The notes under the pieces were generated by a model, which searched no databases, was not told where the DNA came from, and saw only the letters and a program-made list of their open reading frames with translations. Positions 12,895 through 26,440 of a stretch of 64,000 nucleotides of DNA are shown one piece after another. The DNA comes from Apostichopus japonicus (Eukaryota > Echinodermata > Holothuroidea > Aspidochirotida > Stichopodidae): NCBI RefSeq assembly GCF_037975245.1, contig NC_092569.1, forward strand, positions 35,562,668-35,626,667. The letters are read 5' to 3'. Position 1 is the first letter of the stretch. The number at the start of each line of letters is the position of its first letter. The position numbers and the translations under genes were made by a program.

Positions 12895-13252
12895 AATAAC
12901 AAATTATTTCAATTGAAAAGAAATAGGTCTCTTTATTGATTTTATATTATAAAGAGATTGTTGATATTGTGTCTGTGCTCATAGTTCTATAGAAGAAGAC
13001 CCCATTCTGTATACGAAAAAGGACATCATTTCCTTTCAATCAATAACGCTTTTCATTTTCGTTCTCGTTTTTGGCGAATCGACTCTAAACAATAACGCTG
13101 AACGTTAACTATGTGAGTTGTTCCTTCAGACGATATGTATGTGTAGCCACACGAAGATGTTAAAAGTTACTTAGTACTTTGATGAAATTAACAAGGAGTT
13201 ATCCAGAAAATATATTACTGTATAAATACGTTGGACTAAACATTGAGGAAAG
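12895..13252 (+). promoter_or_regulatory. Upstream region of copy 2, conserved in three places
   Basis: This block recurs in a relic at 21140-21480 (+) and upstream of copy 5 at 62114-62480 (-). Shared pieces include GAAATAGGTCTCTTTATTGA, ATATTGTGTCTGTGCTCAT, TCTCGTTTTTGGCGAA and, near the start codon, ACAAGGAGTTATCCAGAA. A TATAAATA lies at 13221-13228, only about 25 bases before the ATG, and is not seen in copy 5. A promoter role is inferred from position and conservation. Confidence 0.5.
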
Positions 13253-13334
13253 ATGAATGAAATTAAGTTTTCGTCTATCATCCATTGTTTCCTTCTTGGT
13301 ATTTGTATTCATTCTACGATGGTGGAAAGCGTTG
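13253..13334 (+). CDS. Copy 2 exon 1: signal peptide
   Basis: ATG opens MNEIKFSSIIHCFLLGICIH, a polar start and hydrophobic core typical of a secretory signal. The exon ends in phase 1 at G|GTAAGT. Length (82) equals exon 1 of copies 4 and 5. Confidence 0.8.
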
Positions 13335-13475
13335 GTAAGTAGAATAACTGAAAGTAGTTCTAACTATTCATCTCATTACTTTGACATTGTGGCTCAGTTA
13401 TTATACTAGTTGCAAATATTCGTAATGCCACTGCTTTGATGTTACTCTATTAAATAACGGTTCTTCTGGTTTCAG

Positions 13476-13571
13476 CGTTTTTCAAGTGCACAAAACCACA
13501 CTCATATAAAGATGCCGGTATGGCTTGTGTTGGTAACTGTAGCGATCAAATGGAGCTAATACCGAGTACCG
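13476..13571 (+). CDS. Copy 2 exon 2: three-cysteine N-terminal segment
   Basis: A 96-base phase 1-1 exon after TTTCAG, starting AFFKCTKPHSYKDAG and containing three cysteines (KC, AC, NC). The same exon occurs in copy 5 at 61789-61884. An odd cysteine count so near the N-terminus could allow inter-chain bonding; this is inference. Confidence 0.75.
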
Positions 13572-14080
13572 GTAAGTAACAAGTTGCAATTTAAGTAATC
13601 TAAGAACTAATAAATGCATCGGAGTAACAAATGCCTCTTTTCAATACTAAGAAACAATGATTTCATCTTCATTTACATATGAAATTCAAACGTATATGAC
13701 ATTTTCATCATAATAACAACTCTTATGAACTGTTTGGTGAATTTATAGAGAATCCTGGAGAAACTTAATCATAGTAAACGCTTTGTTAATTCATTCAAAG
13801 TTAGAGTGATGATACAGTTTACCCAGTCTCTCTATTTGACATACAACACTTTCGGTCATGACCCAAACGAAAATGAAAGAAAAGACAACACGATATCAAC
13901 TAAGAATGAAATGTATGTATATGCTTATTTTCGGTTCAAACGCAGCACTGATTTTTGTGTGTGCATAGGATGTTCTCTGATCTGTCTCTTTATACAAATG
14001 CACTGACATAAAGCTTACTTGACCTTCAATATCTGCAAGACAAATATGAATAATAATTGTTATTTTCTTCCCTATAGCGT

Positions 14081-14193
<113 letters not shown>

Positions 14194-14719
14194 GATAAAC
14201 GTTCTCGTTGTTGAGTTGTGTATCAGAAATATTGTATTCGAATACTTAAATTAAGTAATATATTAATTATACCTAATTCCTTTAAAACAAAATATTTATT
14301 TCATCCTTATGTCCTGCATGCAATTTTGGGATGAATAATGATGGAAAACAATATATGTTTTTGTTTATCGTTATCATAAAGAAATGGTAATGAGTCAAAC
14401 GAAATTCTTGACATGATTTCATTGTATTTAGGTTTCATATAATAATTGCATGTATGGAACACTAAAAGTCACGACAACATTAATTATAATGATTTTATTA
14501 TTTTACAACTACAAATAATGAATCCAAAACACTAGTACAGTACACTACCTTACTCATGACATAACTCATGGTGGTAATATCAACACAAGCTGGTTAGTAT
14601 TAGGCCTTTGCAATTTGCTTTCGGAACATTCATTCGAATATTTCTAGGCAAGCATATCTCATATTGTATCTCTGACTGAATGCCTACTGACACCTGGCAC
14701 TAATCACCACCGTTTACAG

Positions 14720-14971
14720 ATGAGACAGTTAAACCGGAAACAACAATGGGTATAATCAAACCAACAAGGATGCACTCTACGGATAAAATGCGATCATTTA
14801 CGTCAACCTTTGAAACGTCAAGAACGACAAAAGGTACGTTGGGAACGCAATTGAGTGGCCGAACAGCAACTGCGGCGCAATCAGCAGTTGGAATGCGAAT
14901 ATTACCGTCAACTGATGAAATAACAACACGATCCGAGAATTTGTTGTCAACAACTGGGATGCGTACAACAG
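14720..14971 (+). CDS. Copy 2 exon 3: Ser/Thr-rich linker
   Basis: A 252-base phase 1-1 exon after TTTACAG, ending G|GTAACG. It encodes 84 residues rich in Thr and Ser (MRSFTSTFETSRTTKGT, MRILPSTDEITTRSE), likely an O-glycosylated stalk. The same exon, with a stop, is at 63503-63754. Confidence 0.75.
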
Positions 14972-15328
14972 GTAACGTGATAACATATGGTATGTTTTTT
15001 CAGTATTTGACTCAGTCGTAAAACAGATTGATACTTACCATTTGACAAGGTGAACGTCAACAAGTATTTGATTTAACGTTGTTTGAATTAATTACAAATT
15101 AAGAACGTTGTTTGTTGTACTTATTTTACAAAAGTATGCTCACGTCCAATCATTTGTATATTTTGTAGATATTACGGGACCAAACGTTTACTACCGCTCC
15201 ACTTAATACTTAGTGTTATCATTGGAAATATCAACAAATGTGATATTTTATCATTCAGTCTTTAGATTCAATCAATTAAATAGCAACAACACCAAGTAAA
15301 TTACTAATTACAACTATGAACTAAACAG

Positions 15329-15412
15329 TTGAAATTGCATTGCTTTAGCCAACCGATACAATAACAACCATCAACAAAAACGACTTTTCGACAACACAAA
15401 AGGTCTCAACAG
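15329..15412 (+). pseudogene. Dead linker exon in copy 2
   Basis: An 84-base segment after CTAAACAG aligns with 28104-28187 of copy 3. It has an in-frame TAG (15346-15348, copy 3 CAG), and its donor reads ATAACG where GT is needed. Being phase 1-1 it can be skipped without changing frame, so it is left out of the copy 2 model. Confidence 0.6.
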
Positions 15413-15735
15413 ATAACGTGATGGCTTAATGTAGCTTCGTTTTCTCTATATGTTTTCTCTAGTTCTTTAATGTTTAAATGATAATATCAACATCAATTCA
15501 ATCTACAGCAGCTCTTTCTGAAACTTTGGTTCACATGCACCTTCACAAGCTGATACATTATGAATGTTCGCCTGAGCAATTAACAGACCACAGTATAAGG
15601 TCTTTAGTCTGTATACACTTTTTCAAAGTAAACAAGTTTATACAGGTTTATCTTAGCTTAGATGGTTTTAAAGGGTTAAAATGTATTGAAAACGATTGAA
15701 AAACGCAAATTGATGCTGATCATTTCCGTTTACAG

Positions 15736-15900
15736 GTGAGAGAATTAAACAGGAAACAACACTGAGTGGAATCAAGTCAACATCGATGCCCCCAATGCCC
15801 TCTACGGATGAAATGCGATTATTTACTTCAACCGTTTTAACGTCAACGGCAGCAACTACAAGTACAGTTGAGTTATCAACAACACGGATGCTTACAAAAG
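15736..15900 (+). CDS. Copy 2 exon 4: Ser/Thr-rich linker
   Basis: A 165-base phase 1-1 exon after CGTTTACAG with donor GTGATA. It encodes a Thr/Ser-rich stretch (LFTSTVLTSTAATTSTVELS). The counterpart is the second part of the copy 3 exon at 28104-28331. Confidence 0.7.
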
Positions 15901-16404
15901 GTGATATGAAACTTTTTACTATTAAGCCTACAATTATTATTGTTATTATACATATATATGATGTGGAACGGTAATTCAAAATTATTGATTGAACACAAAC
16001 ATGTTAACACATTTGATATCTTAAATTCATGTCCCAATCAATAGCCACATCCAATAGCCTCACCCATTACCGCTGATAATACGTTTTCTTTGAAATGTAT
16101 TGAAGTACCATCGATTTGAATGAACTAACACATGTCAGAAACCCATTCAAAAATCAAATTAAGGTGGTGAAACTACAAGTAAAGATGTCAGATTGTTGCT
16201 AATTACATGAACTCTCATACTGATACTTACAATAGTTCGTACAGTATAATAGAAACTTCTTCTAGGACTGAAAAGCTCTATTCGGAATTTCAAATTTTGT
16301 ACACATTTTGCACGGTGAGCATTTGAAAGAACCGTCACGTTGTTGAATCTATGGTTAAGAGCAATTACTGCGACTGCCGACTTGAAAATTTCATTATACT
16401 TCAG

Positions 16405-16610
16405 AATCCTGTCCTACCAACATGATATGGATGAACTGTTCATGCCAAACTACGTGCGATGATCCCGAAGGACTCCATGGGTGTTTTAAGAGCTGTAATG
16501 ATGAACCGGGTTATACGTGCGTCTGTCCAGATGGATTCCAAATCAGAGATGGAGCATGCATACCGTTGGAAGAATGCGGGTGTTACCATTCGCCCACAGG
16601 AGTCATTTCG
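16405..16610 (+). CDS. Copy 2 exon 5: TIL domain
   Basis: A 206-base exon, phase 1 to 0, starting ESCPTNMIWMNCSCQTTC and ending with CGC and GVIS. Eleven cysteines follow the TIL spacing (CP, NC, SC, TC, GC, SC, TCVC, AC, ECGC) seen in zonadhesin- and mucin-type proteins. Protease inhibition is known for some TIL domains but cannot be claimed here. Confidence 0.85.
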
Positions 16611-17094
16611 GTATTTTCACACAACTCGACAGTTGTGATTTTATCCTGATATGTCAAGACTTCCTTAACTACGAAGATGTGTTTGAGAGCTTAAATATCA
16701 TCACTACCAACAAATAAAATAGCAAGCACATGTTTTGTTCATGTAGCTGTACAGATTGCGTTGAAGAAGTTCCCGTTAACCTTTTGCTATATAGATATAA
16801 GAAAGGGAGATTCATGTTCACATTTGGAGTTCACTATTATGATAGTTTTAGAAGGGTCAGAAAAATTAACTTATATAGGAGATGCAATAAAATTACAAAT
16901 ATGTTTTGTGTGACAGTCCCAACGTTTGGTAAACCAGAAAAGATTTTACAATTTCATTTAGATTAAAAAAGACAATTAATATGAAATTACATTTTTTTTC
17001 GCTGACGTATTATTCAATATCAGCCGTTGAAAAAATCCCGTTTCAGCACAGCTTTATCTTCCCATTGCTTGTAATTGTTAACATTTCTGCACAG

Positions 17095-17385
17095 AACGGA
17101 TCATCGCATGTTAACTTAAACTGCACAAGACGTTGCACATGTGAAAATGATGTTCTCCACTGTAAAGAATACTCCTGCAGTCATAATGCAACATGCTAGA
17201 AACAAGGTCAAAGTTCATCTTGCGAGTGTAAAGAGGGCTACTGGGGAAATGGTACGACTTGTCAAGTAATCACAAACTGTCAGGATGTTTATAATGGTTT
17301 ATCCACCAAAGAAGGCATTTATTCGATACATCCGCCTTCTTGGGCACATGAACCATTCCAAGTTTATTGCAAAGGTGGTTGGATG
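17095..17385 (+). CDS. Copy 2 exon 6: VWC/EGF-like module and FReD start
   Basis: A 291-base phase 0-0 exon. NCTRRCTCENDVLHC resembles the VWC/TIL-associated segment, CECKEGYWGNGTTC an EGF-like end, and NCQDVYNGLSTKEG the first strand of a FReD. TAG at 17197-17199 interrupts it. Confidence 0.8.
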
Positions 17386-18092
17386 GTAAGTTTTCTTCAC
17401 GAAACCAAGACACTTGTCATTTCACATTTCGCATAACTCGTAAATGTTCTTTTGCAGATGCTTTTTCTTTTATATTATTAATATTATCCCATACGTCTGT
17501 AACACTATTGCTGGAACACATTTTCAGTATACGTGGCTGCACGCTGTTAGGTTCCTGTCCTCTTACGAATCAAACCGTGGAGTTGCTATTACCCTGTGAT
17601 CATGCAAACAAGACGTTAATGTTGATTATATTCCACTTAATCTATATATTTCGATCTTTAACTAACATCTTAGATTGTTCCCAAAGCTACTGCTAGCCGC
17701 TCATTTTACAAACAAAATTCTTCACTAAATGACGGCATAGGTCCCTTTATATTACGCTTTGGGTCAAATTTCGACCAGCGATACCAAACGTTCGTCACTT
17801 GAGTAACTTCTGCAAACCTTGTAGGTTACATGAGATATGCCATCATATAGGTAACGTTCATATGGGAAGCAGACAAGAAAGCACAGTTTATAGAATAAAC
17901 TAATTGCATAATAGTAGCAACTTCAGTATTTTCTCAATTATCATGAAGTCTTCCCAATTCTTTCGTCGTCGCATAAACTCATTTCAGCAATTATGAGATC
18001 TCTTCCAGAGGCAACTCTTGTCACCTTCAGTTAAACTGTACATATTCAACTTGTGTATCGTTCTAAAACTAGCGGTTAATTTTTTTATACAG

Positions 18093-18360
18093 CTGTTTCA
18101 GAGGCGAGTTGATGCTTCTGTGTCATTTTTCAATGATTGGATAACCTAAAGAGATGGATTTGGCGATCTCAATTCTAGTTTCTGGCTTGGAAATGAGAAA
18201 ATACATGTCATATCAGCTGGGAGAGATCATCAACTCAGAATTGAAATTTGGTTCAACACCACCAATGATGCCAGTGAATATCTTCATTACAATCTTTTTA
18301 GAATTAGCTCCGAGGCAACAAAATACGAGATAAGGCTTGGAAGTTACACAGGGAGCTTTG
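18093..18360 (+). CDS. Copy 2 exon 7: middle of FReD
   Basis: A 268-base exon, phase 0 to 1. LFQRRVDASVSFFNDW and DGFGDLNSSFWLGNEKIH match the FReD consensus. TAA at 18147-18149 replaces the Tyr codon of copy 3. Confidence 0.8.
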
Positions 18361-18771
18361 GTACGTATTTTTCCGCGAATATCACATGCCTCTGACAAGT
18401 TCAATTTAGTCTGGTTTTGTTGACTGAATGTAAAATGTGTAGTTGATTGTTCTTAATGCCATAGCATATTTGTCAAGACCTCTTAAAACTCTTGAAAGCG
18501 TGCGAAGGGGAATTACTCATATGGAAATGCTAACGAAGTTCTTGGGATACTTCAACTAAAATCGAAAGGTACACAATGCTTAGTTGAGGTTTCATGCTTG
18601 TTTAGGCTACAGGAAGCCTTTAGACTGCATCCGAAAAGTATATGACATATCTGTGTTTTTTCAGTTAGCCTGTAACAATAACTGTAAAAAGAAATGGATA
18701 AGTTTGTAAAAAGTCTTCTCATGAAATTTTAAAGAAGCTTAATATAAAAACTCTCTTTTTATATTAAACAG

Positions 18772-19022
18772 ATTATGACTACATGGATTACCATCGAGAT
18801 ATGAAATTTTCTACCTACGATCAGGACAATGACTTAGTTCTTCAAAATTGTGCTGTTAGTGAATTCCATCCCGGCGGCTGGTGGTTCAATGGTTGTTTTG
18901 CTATTACGTTAAATGGAATCTACGGTGGCCCTTGGGATACAGGAATATGTTTGTTTCAAAGGAATACTCTCGATTACAACTGTTCTGTTGTAGCAGTGGA
19001 TATGAAAATTAAGCCGTTGTGA
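18772..19022 (+). CDS. Copy 2 exon 8: FReD C-terminus
   Basis: A 251-base last exon, phase 1, after TATTAAACAG. It has DQDND, GGWWFNGCFAITLNG and MKIKPL. Copies 1 and 3 have His where this copy has Phe after the Cys. Poly(A)-like AATAAA lies at 19951-19956. Confidence 0.85.
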
Positions 19023-20130
19023 GGCTCTACTTACAGATATTCACGACCATTTCTTCTGTGAAATCGTGATACCCACAGATTTAAAAAAAAATACTTTGTG
19101 ACGTTTCGGCCCTCAGAACATGCAATGAACTTGATAATCAGGTCATATTATTAAAACACTAGAAGCTAAGATTATGAAGAACTGAAGTGTGAGTCTTATT
19201 ACTCAAGTTTCGTTACTATAAGACCACATCATGACAGGGGAATGAGGGTTGTTTGTTCAATTTTCCCAAACCAGCAGATTATGATATTCAAATTTAAACT
19301 TGTAGTTGATAAAGATACTACACCCTCCTATTCACAAGATGAGGAATATAATAGTGAATTTATCGATTGTGTTGCACGGACACATTTTTGGTATCAGAAG
19401 TCATATGTAAGGAAACAATTTGCGAAATTGTAATAGGAACCACTTTCACTTTCACCTCGTAATACAGATTATAATTCTTATATGAAGCAGATTACCTTCA
19501 CTGTGATGGGATCCTCGCAAATATCAAACGAAAAGGTTTTGCCATCACATAGCTTTGTTATTCTATGTTATTTTATTTGGACCTCAACATACTAGTTTTA
19601 TTAAGAAAGTATTTTTTGGATTAGCGTGTCATCGTTAATAGACTGACTTATTAGCATACTAAATTTATGTGTAGCACCTGTTCACTATTTGCTTGAGGAG
19701 ATTCAAGGAAATGTGCAAAATAAGGTAAAGTGCCGTAATGGAAAGCTGGATTGTGCGATACTTTCAATGTCACAAGTTCGTTAAATTTGCTAGCTCGGTC
19801 AACAACATATTTACAAGGTATCAGCTGTAGAAGAACATGAGGCTTTATAGGTAATTAACATTAATGCTAAAGTATGATGTGTTAGAATTCAGAAATATTA
19901 ATTTACTAATAACAAGTTTAGTCAAACAGTGTGTAAGACTTACATTTGTAAATAAAGAACTTTAACAATCTTTGGATGACAATGAAGTTTGTTATTGAAA
20001 TATTTGTTGTTGTTGAAAAAGAGGTTCAATATAATTTTACTCTTTGTTAGATATTTACACATAAATTAATCCGTGTCCTTCTTTTTCGGGTTTTCTGCTT
20101 TCATCATTTTGATTTGACACTCATCACACC
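19023..20130 (+). other. Copy 2 3' flank, no gene
   Basis: The first kilobase matches the flank of copy 1 (7434-8460). No exon or domain is seen. Confidence 0.6.
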
Positions 20131-20139
20131 ACACACATA

Positions 20140-20285
20140 CACAAATATTCAGATGTTCACTTCCTGCTACAAAAGTGTTCAATACATGGAAGTAGAACAA
20201 GTACATTACATAGTATACTTATACGGTAACCTACAGCATGTTGTCACTCGAGTTTCATGCCTGTAGCCATAGCAACAAACCGCAC
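20140..20285. repeat. Dispersed repeat, copy 1 of 2
   Basis: CAAATATTCAGATGTTCACT ... GTTGTCACTCGAGTTTCATG matches 26290-26440 (AGATTCAGGTGTTGAACTCC ... GTTGTTACCCGAGTTTCACG). Both lie beside TA tracts at the edges of the mobile-element island. Probably the end of a retroelement. Confidence 0.5.
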
Positions 20286-20328
20286 AACCGTGCTAGGAAG
20301 AAATTAAGTTACATACACGACTGTTGTC

Positions 20329-20542
<214 letters not shown>

Positions 20543-20601
20543 CAATTGGTATGACAGATATATAGTAAATCCATAAAGAATAACACACCAGACAAATTCC
20601 A

Positions 20602-20643
20602 CTTTACGACCGGTTTCGTCCTTTTGGGACTCATCAGGCGAAG
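20602..20643 (-). ncRNA. Hammerhead ribozyme-like core, unit A
   Basis: Minus strand order: CTTCGC, CTGATGAG, stem II TCC/GGA closed by a G-C pair with loop CAAAA, CGAAAC, CG, GTC, GTAAAG. All invariant hammerhead core positions are present. Stem I pairs with one C-A mismatch. Stem III is only two pairs with a 2-base loop, so efficient cleavage would probably need a dimer. Confidence 0.6.
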
Positions 20644-20705
20644 GTAGGAATCGAACCCCGGATCTTTGTGTCACGAACCAAAGTCCGTACCACTCGACCA
20701 CAGTG
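20644..20705 (-). other. tRNA-like segment, unit A
   Basis: A-box-like TGGTCGAGTGG (RC at 20690-20700) and B-box-like GGTTCGATTCC (RC at 20647-20657) at tRNA-like spacing. A CTTTG/CAAAG stem sits at the anticodon-arm position. The acceptor stem is not complete, so it is tRNA-derived rather than a tRNA gene. Confidence 0.5.
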
Positions 20706-20806
20706 AATCTATTGGTGTGTTAAAACGTATATATTGGCTTTGTGTAGCAAGTGGTATGACAGATATGTAGTAAATCAATAAAGAATAACACACCAGAAAA
20801 ATTCCA

Positions 20807-20848
20807 CTTCACGACCTGTTTCGTCCCTTCGGGACTCATCAGGCGAAG
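20807..20848 (-). ncRNA. Hammerhead ribozyme-like core, unit B
   Basis: Minus strand: CTTCGC, CTGATGAG, stem II TCCC-GAA-GGGA inside a G-C pair, CGAAAC, AG, GTC, GTGAAG. Stem I pairs at all six positions (one G-U). Relative to unit A, stem I and stem II changes keep or improve pairing. Predicted cleavage follows GTC. Confidence 0.7.
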
Positions 20849-20910
20849 GTAGGAATCGAACCCCGGATCTTTGTGTCACGAACCAAAGTCCGCACCACTC
20901 GACCACAGTG
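20849..20910 (-). other. tRNA-like segment, unit B
   Basis: Same A-box-like and B-box-like sequences as unit A, displaced by 205 bases, with one substitution between them. Confidence 0.5.
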
Positions 20911-21139
20911 AATCTATTGGTGTGTTAAAGCGTATAAATTGGCTTTAAATAACTGTCATTAAGGGCGTATTACCCAAGTGTAATGATTGTAAAGAGTGCA
21001 CCCCTGGCGCTTTGAATCTGAAAATTTAACACAGAATAACCACTCTTTATAGGCAATCGGTCAGGGAGGGGTCAAAGGGAAGAAGTGTGATCACGATGCA
21101 AAATTTATACATTTAAGAATGAATAAATCATAAATTATT

Positions 21140-21480
<341 letters not shown>

Positions 21481-21654
21481 GTAAACGGTAAAATTCTGTA
21501 TTTAATAACAATACTTTACATATACAATAACCTTTTTCTTATACATTTGATAGTTTAGTTTTATTTCTCTATCAGAATAACTCCAATAGTCAAATTACCG
21601 CTCATAACACGTATTCTTCGCAATATGTTGCATTACATGCATATGTTGCATATG

Positions 21655-22636
21655 TTGCATTACATATGTTGCATTCTAATGAACTAGAAAAGTTTAGTAA
21701 CTGGTTTCGGTCAAACAAGCTTTCTGTTAATGTCAACAAGACACACTACACTGTTTTTAATTCCTCCAACAACCCTCCTCAAGTTCACAACATTAATATG
21801 AATTGTACACCATTAACAATGTTGACTACATAACATTTTTAGGTGTATATATTGATTCAAAACTAAGTTGGCAACAACATATTTCAGCAATCTGTTCTAA
21901 GGTCGCAAGGAACATTGGTATACTCGCTAAAATAAAACATTTCCTACCGACACACATTCTAAGAATGATTTATAATACGCTCATTCTACCTCATCTGTCC
22001 TACTGTTCTATTATTTGGTCTGGTGCTAACATAACTTGTCTTGACCGTCTCAATAAACTACAAAAAGGCGCAATACGTAACATAACACATGCTGCATTTC
22101 GTCAGCATACTAGTCCATTGTTTAAAGGTCAAAACCTGCTGAAATTAAATGATATTATAAGGCTACAACTTGCTGTATTTACGTATAAAGCATGGCATGG
22201 GCTACTTCCGGGTTCCTTTCATAATTTCTATACAATTAAAGTAGAATTATACAATTATAATACCCGAAATAGACAAAATGCTCATTGCAACTTATATCAT
22301 ACGAAATTAGGTACACGCAGCTTTCGCAACCGTGCAACTAAGTTATGGAACTCATTAAGCAATATCGTTAAATCTAAGGCTACAAAGAATTCATTTAAGA
22401 AATGTTTAAAAAAAAGAATTGATATCATCATATTAAATTATGTAAATGAGTTATTTACTTCAGCAGTTTCTGTACATTATGTAACAAACATTCAATTTGT
22501 ATTTATTAATTATTTTTTTTCTTTAGGGAGTCATCCACTTTGTTAAGCTTTTTAAGCTTTATGGAAGACTTCCCTCCGCTTTGTACTTCTGTGGAAAAAC
22601 AAATAAATAAATAAAATAAATAAATAAATAAATTAC
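21655..22636 (+). mobile_element. 5'-truncated non-LTR retrotransposon (CR1/Jockey-like)
   Basis: Encodes the end of a reverse transcriptase. ELEKFSNWFRSNKLSVNVNK lies in one frame, then a shift near 21830. The next frame, 21803-22546, has FLGVYIDSKLSWQQHI, LILPHLSYCSIIWSGA and TKLWNSLS, all typical of non-LTR RT tails. It ends in an AAATA-type repeat tail (about 22597-22634). It lies between relic intron sequence and the relic TIL exon, so it inserted into a decayed FReD copy. Confidence 0.85.
21803..22546 (+). CDS. Non-LTR reverse transcriptase C-terminal fragment
   Basis: A 247-residue open frame covering thumb and C-terminal RT regions. FLGVYIDSKLSWQQHI is the usual block after the palm, followed by LILPHLSYCSIIWSGA and GTRSFRNRATKLWNSLS. 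The catalytic YxDD and the endonuclease lie upstream and are missing, so the piece is inactive. The clade (CR1, L2, Jockey) cannot be fixed by eye. Confidence 0.75.
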   Translation: MYTINNVDYITFLGVYIDSKLSWQQHISAICSKVARNIGILAKIKHFLPTHILRMIYNTLILPHLSYCSIIWSGANITCLDRLNKLQKGAIRNITHAAFRQHTSPLFKGQNLLKLNDIIRLQLAVFTYKAWHGLLPGSFHNFYTIKVELYNYNTRNRQNAHCNLYHTKLGTRSFRNRATKLWNSLSNIVKSKATKNSFKKCLKKRIDIIILNYVNELFTSAVSVHYVTNIQFVFINYFFSLGSHPLC

Positions 22637-22921
22637 CCTCGGTTTAATTAAACTGACACATTTTACAAAAACACCTGAGAAGTCATAGTGAATTGGTGAT
22701 GCTACAAGTAACGATATCCTGATTGTGCTAATCATATAATCTTTCATAATGATACTTAAAATAGCATGATAGAGATTTATTCTAGGAAATTATATCTCTA
22801 TTCGGAATTTGTAGTTTTTTAAACATTTTGCCAGGTGAGCATTTGAAAGAAACTTCACGTTGTTGAATCCATGCTTAAGAACAATTGTTGCGACTGTCAA
22901 CTAAATTTCATTACACCTCAG

Positions 22922-23090
22922 AGTCCTGTCCAACCAATATGATAGGATGAACTGTTCATACCAAACTACGTGCGAGAATCTCGACAGACTCAATGGGTGT
23001 TTTAAGAGCTGTGATGATGAAACAGATTGCATGTGTGTTTATCCAGATGGATTCTTAATCAGAGATGGAGCATGCACACATCCATACGAA
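22922..23090 (+). pseudogene. Relic TIL exon
   Basis: After CCTCAG the sequence follows the TIL exon of copies 2 and 3, but one base is missing (ATAGGATGA for ATATGGATGA), which shifts the frame. Several Cys codons are changed, and the 3' end after GGAGCATGCACAC is lost. It belongs to a decayed copy with the relic promoter at 21.1-21.5 kb. Confidence 0.7.
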
Positions 23091-23338
23091 ATTTTGTTTG
23101 GAGCACCTTAGGTATTGTACACGTGTGTAGAGATTTACGATCTGTAACATCATAATATCTTGAAATATCCTTGTTTTAATGTTACATGTTTCTAGATTTG
23201 TCAAAAATGATTAAGACACGGCTGAAAGCAATGATATGGACGTTTCAAGGCAAGCGAAAAGAAATAATAAACTGCTCATCATATCCTTTATGAGCTCCAT
23301 CAAACAGGGTTTGCATCATTCATAGACGATTAGTCTGT

Positions 23339-23686
23339 ATGAAATCGTTTAAGGTACACCCCATGCTAGTTTTTCGTCAGCCCCCCCAACCTCAGATTTT
23401 AATTCACTTCCTCCAAAATTTCTTACCGAGTTTTCACCTCCACGGTAATTTCCGTAGCGGAAAACCTGGGTGTCAGATATACCCCGTGTTACCCCGGGTA
23501 ATGTGTTTAAAAATTCCCAATGTTGACAATGGTCTAAGACCCTCTTCCTTCTCTTGTGATACTAGCAATGCCATTTACATAATATATTGTGACGTTCTTT
23601 GTAAAAAGGGCAATTATGTAGGTGAAACACTCTCTCGGTTTCGCTTACGTTTTAGTAATAAAATTAAAAAAAAAAACGATTCGTGA
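23339..23686 (+). mobile_element. Penelope-like element fragment, GIY-YIG domain
   Basis: The open frame reads [20 protein letters not shown] then [11 protein letters not shown], matching the start of the GIY-YIG endonuclease of Penelope-like elements. Before it, HPMLVFRQPP and HLHGNFRSGKPGCQIYP resemble the RT-to-endonuclease linker. The rest of the nuclease is cut off near the TA tract at 23725. The RT is absent. Penelope-like elements often carry hammerhead ribozymes, so the dimer at 20.6-20.9 kb may be related. Confidence 0.7.
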
Positions 23687-23722
23687 TAATTGTGCAGAAT
23701 ACCCCGTCTCCGAACATTGCAG

Positions 23723-26289
<2,567 letters not shown>

Positions 26290-26300
<11 letters not shown>

Positions 26301-26440
26301 AAATAACACAGATTCAGGTGTTGAACTCCTGCTGCAAAGGTGCTCGATGTACAAGAACATAATAAAGTATACCTATACGGTAATTAAAAGCATGTTGTTA
26401 CCCGAGTTTCACGCCTGTGCGGCGATCATCAGACAACTGG
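26290..26440. repeat. Dispersed repeat, copy 2 of 2
   Basis: Related to 20140-20285. On the minus strand 26393-26438 has CTGATGA and GAAAC spaced as in a hammerhead, with stem I AGTTGT/ACAACA mostly paired and stem II CGCC/GGCG. A U-U pair sits where G-C is expected, so the ribozyme reading is weak. Confidence 0.45.

Larger units (their letters stand above)
20581..20927 (-). mobile_element. Tandem dimer of a 205 bp retrozyme-like unit
   Basis: Two head-to-tail units with a 205-base period. Each has outer inverted repeats TAACACACCA/TGGTGTGTTA (20581-20590 with 20713-20722; 20786-20795 with 20918-20927). Read on the minus strand, each unit holds a tRNA-like segment with A-box-like TGGTCGAGTGG and B-box-like GGTTCGATTCC, followed by a hammerhead-ribozyme-like core. 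Tandem hammerhead repeats of similar length are known as retrozymes and in Penelope-like elements. Combining a Pol III-type head with the ribozyme in a dimer is the notable point. Nothing protein-coding is present. Confidence 0.65.

Noticed and set aside
20644-20705. A functional tRNA gene on the minus strand
   Set aside because: A and B boxes are present, but the acceptor stem and a 7-base anticodon loop cannot be formed. The segment is repeated within a 205-base mobile unit.
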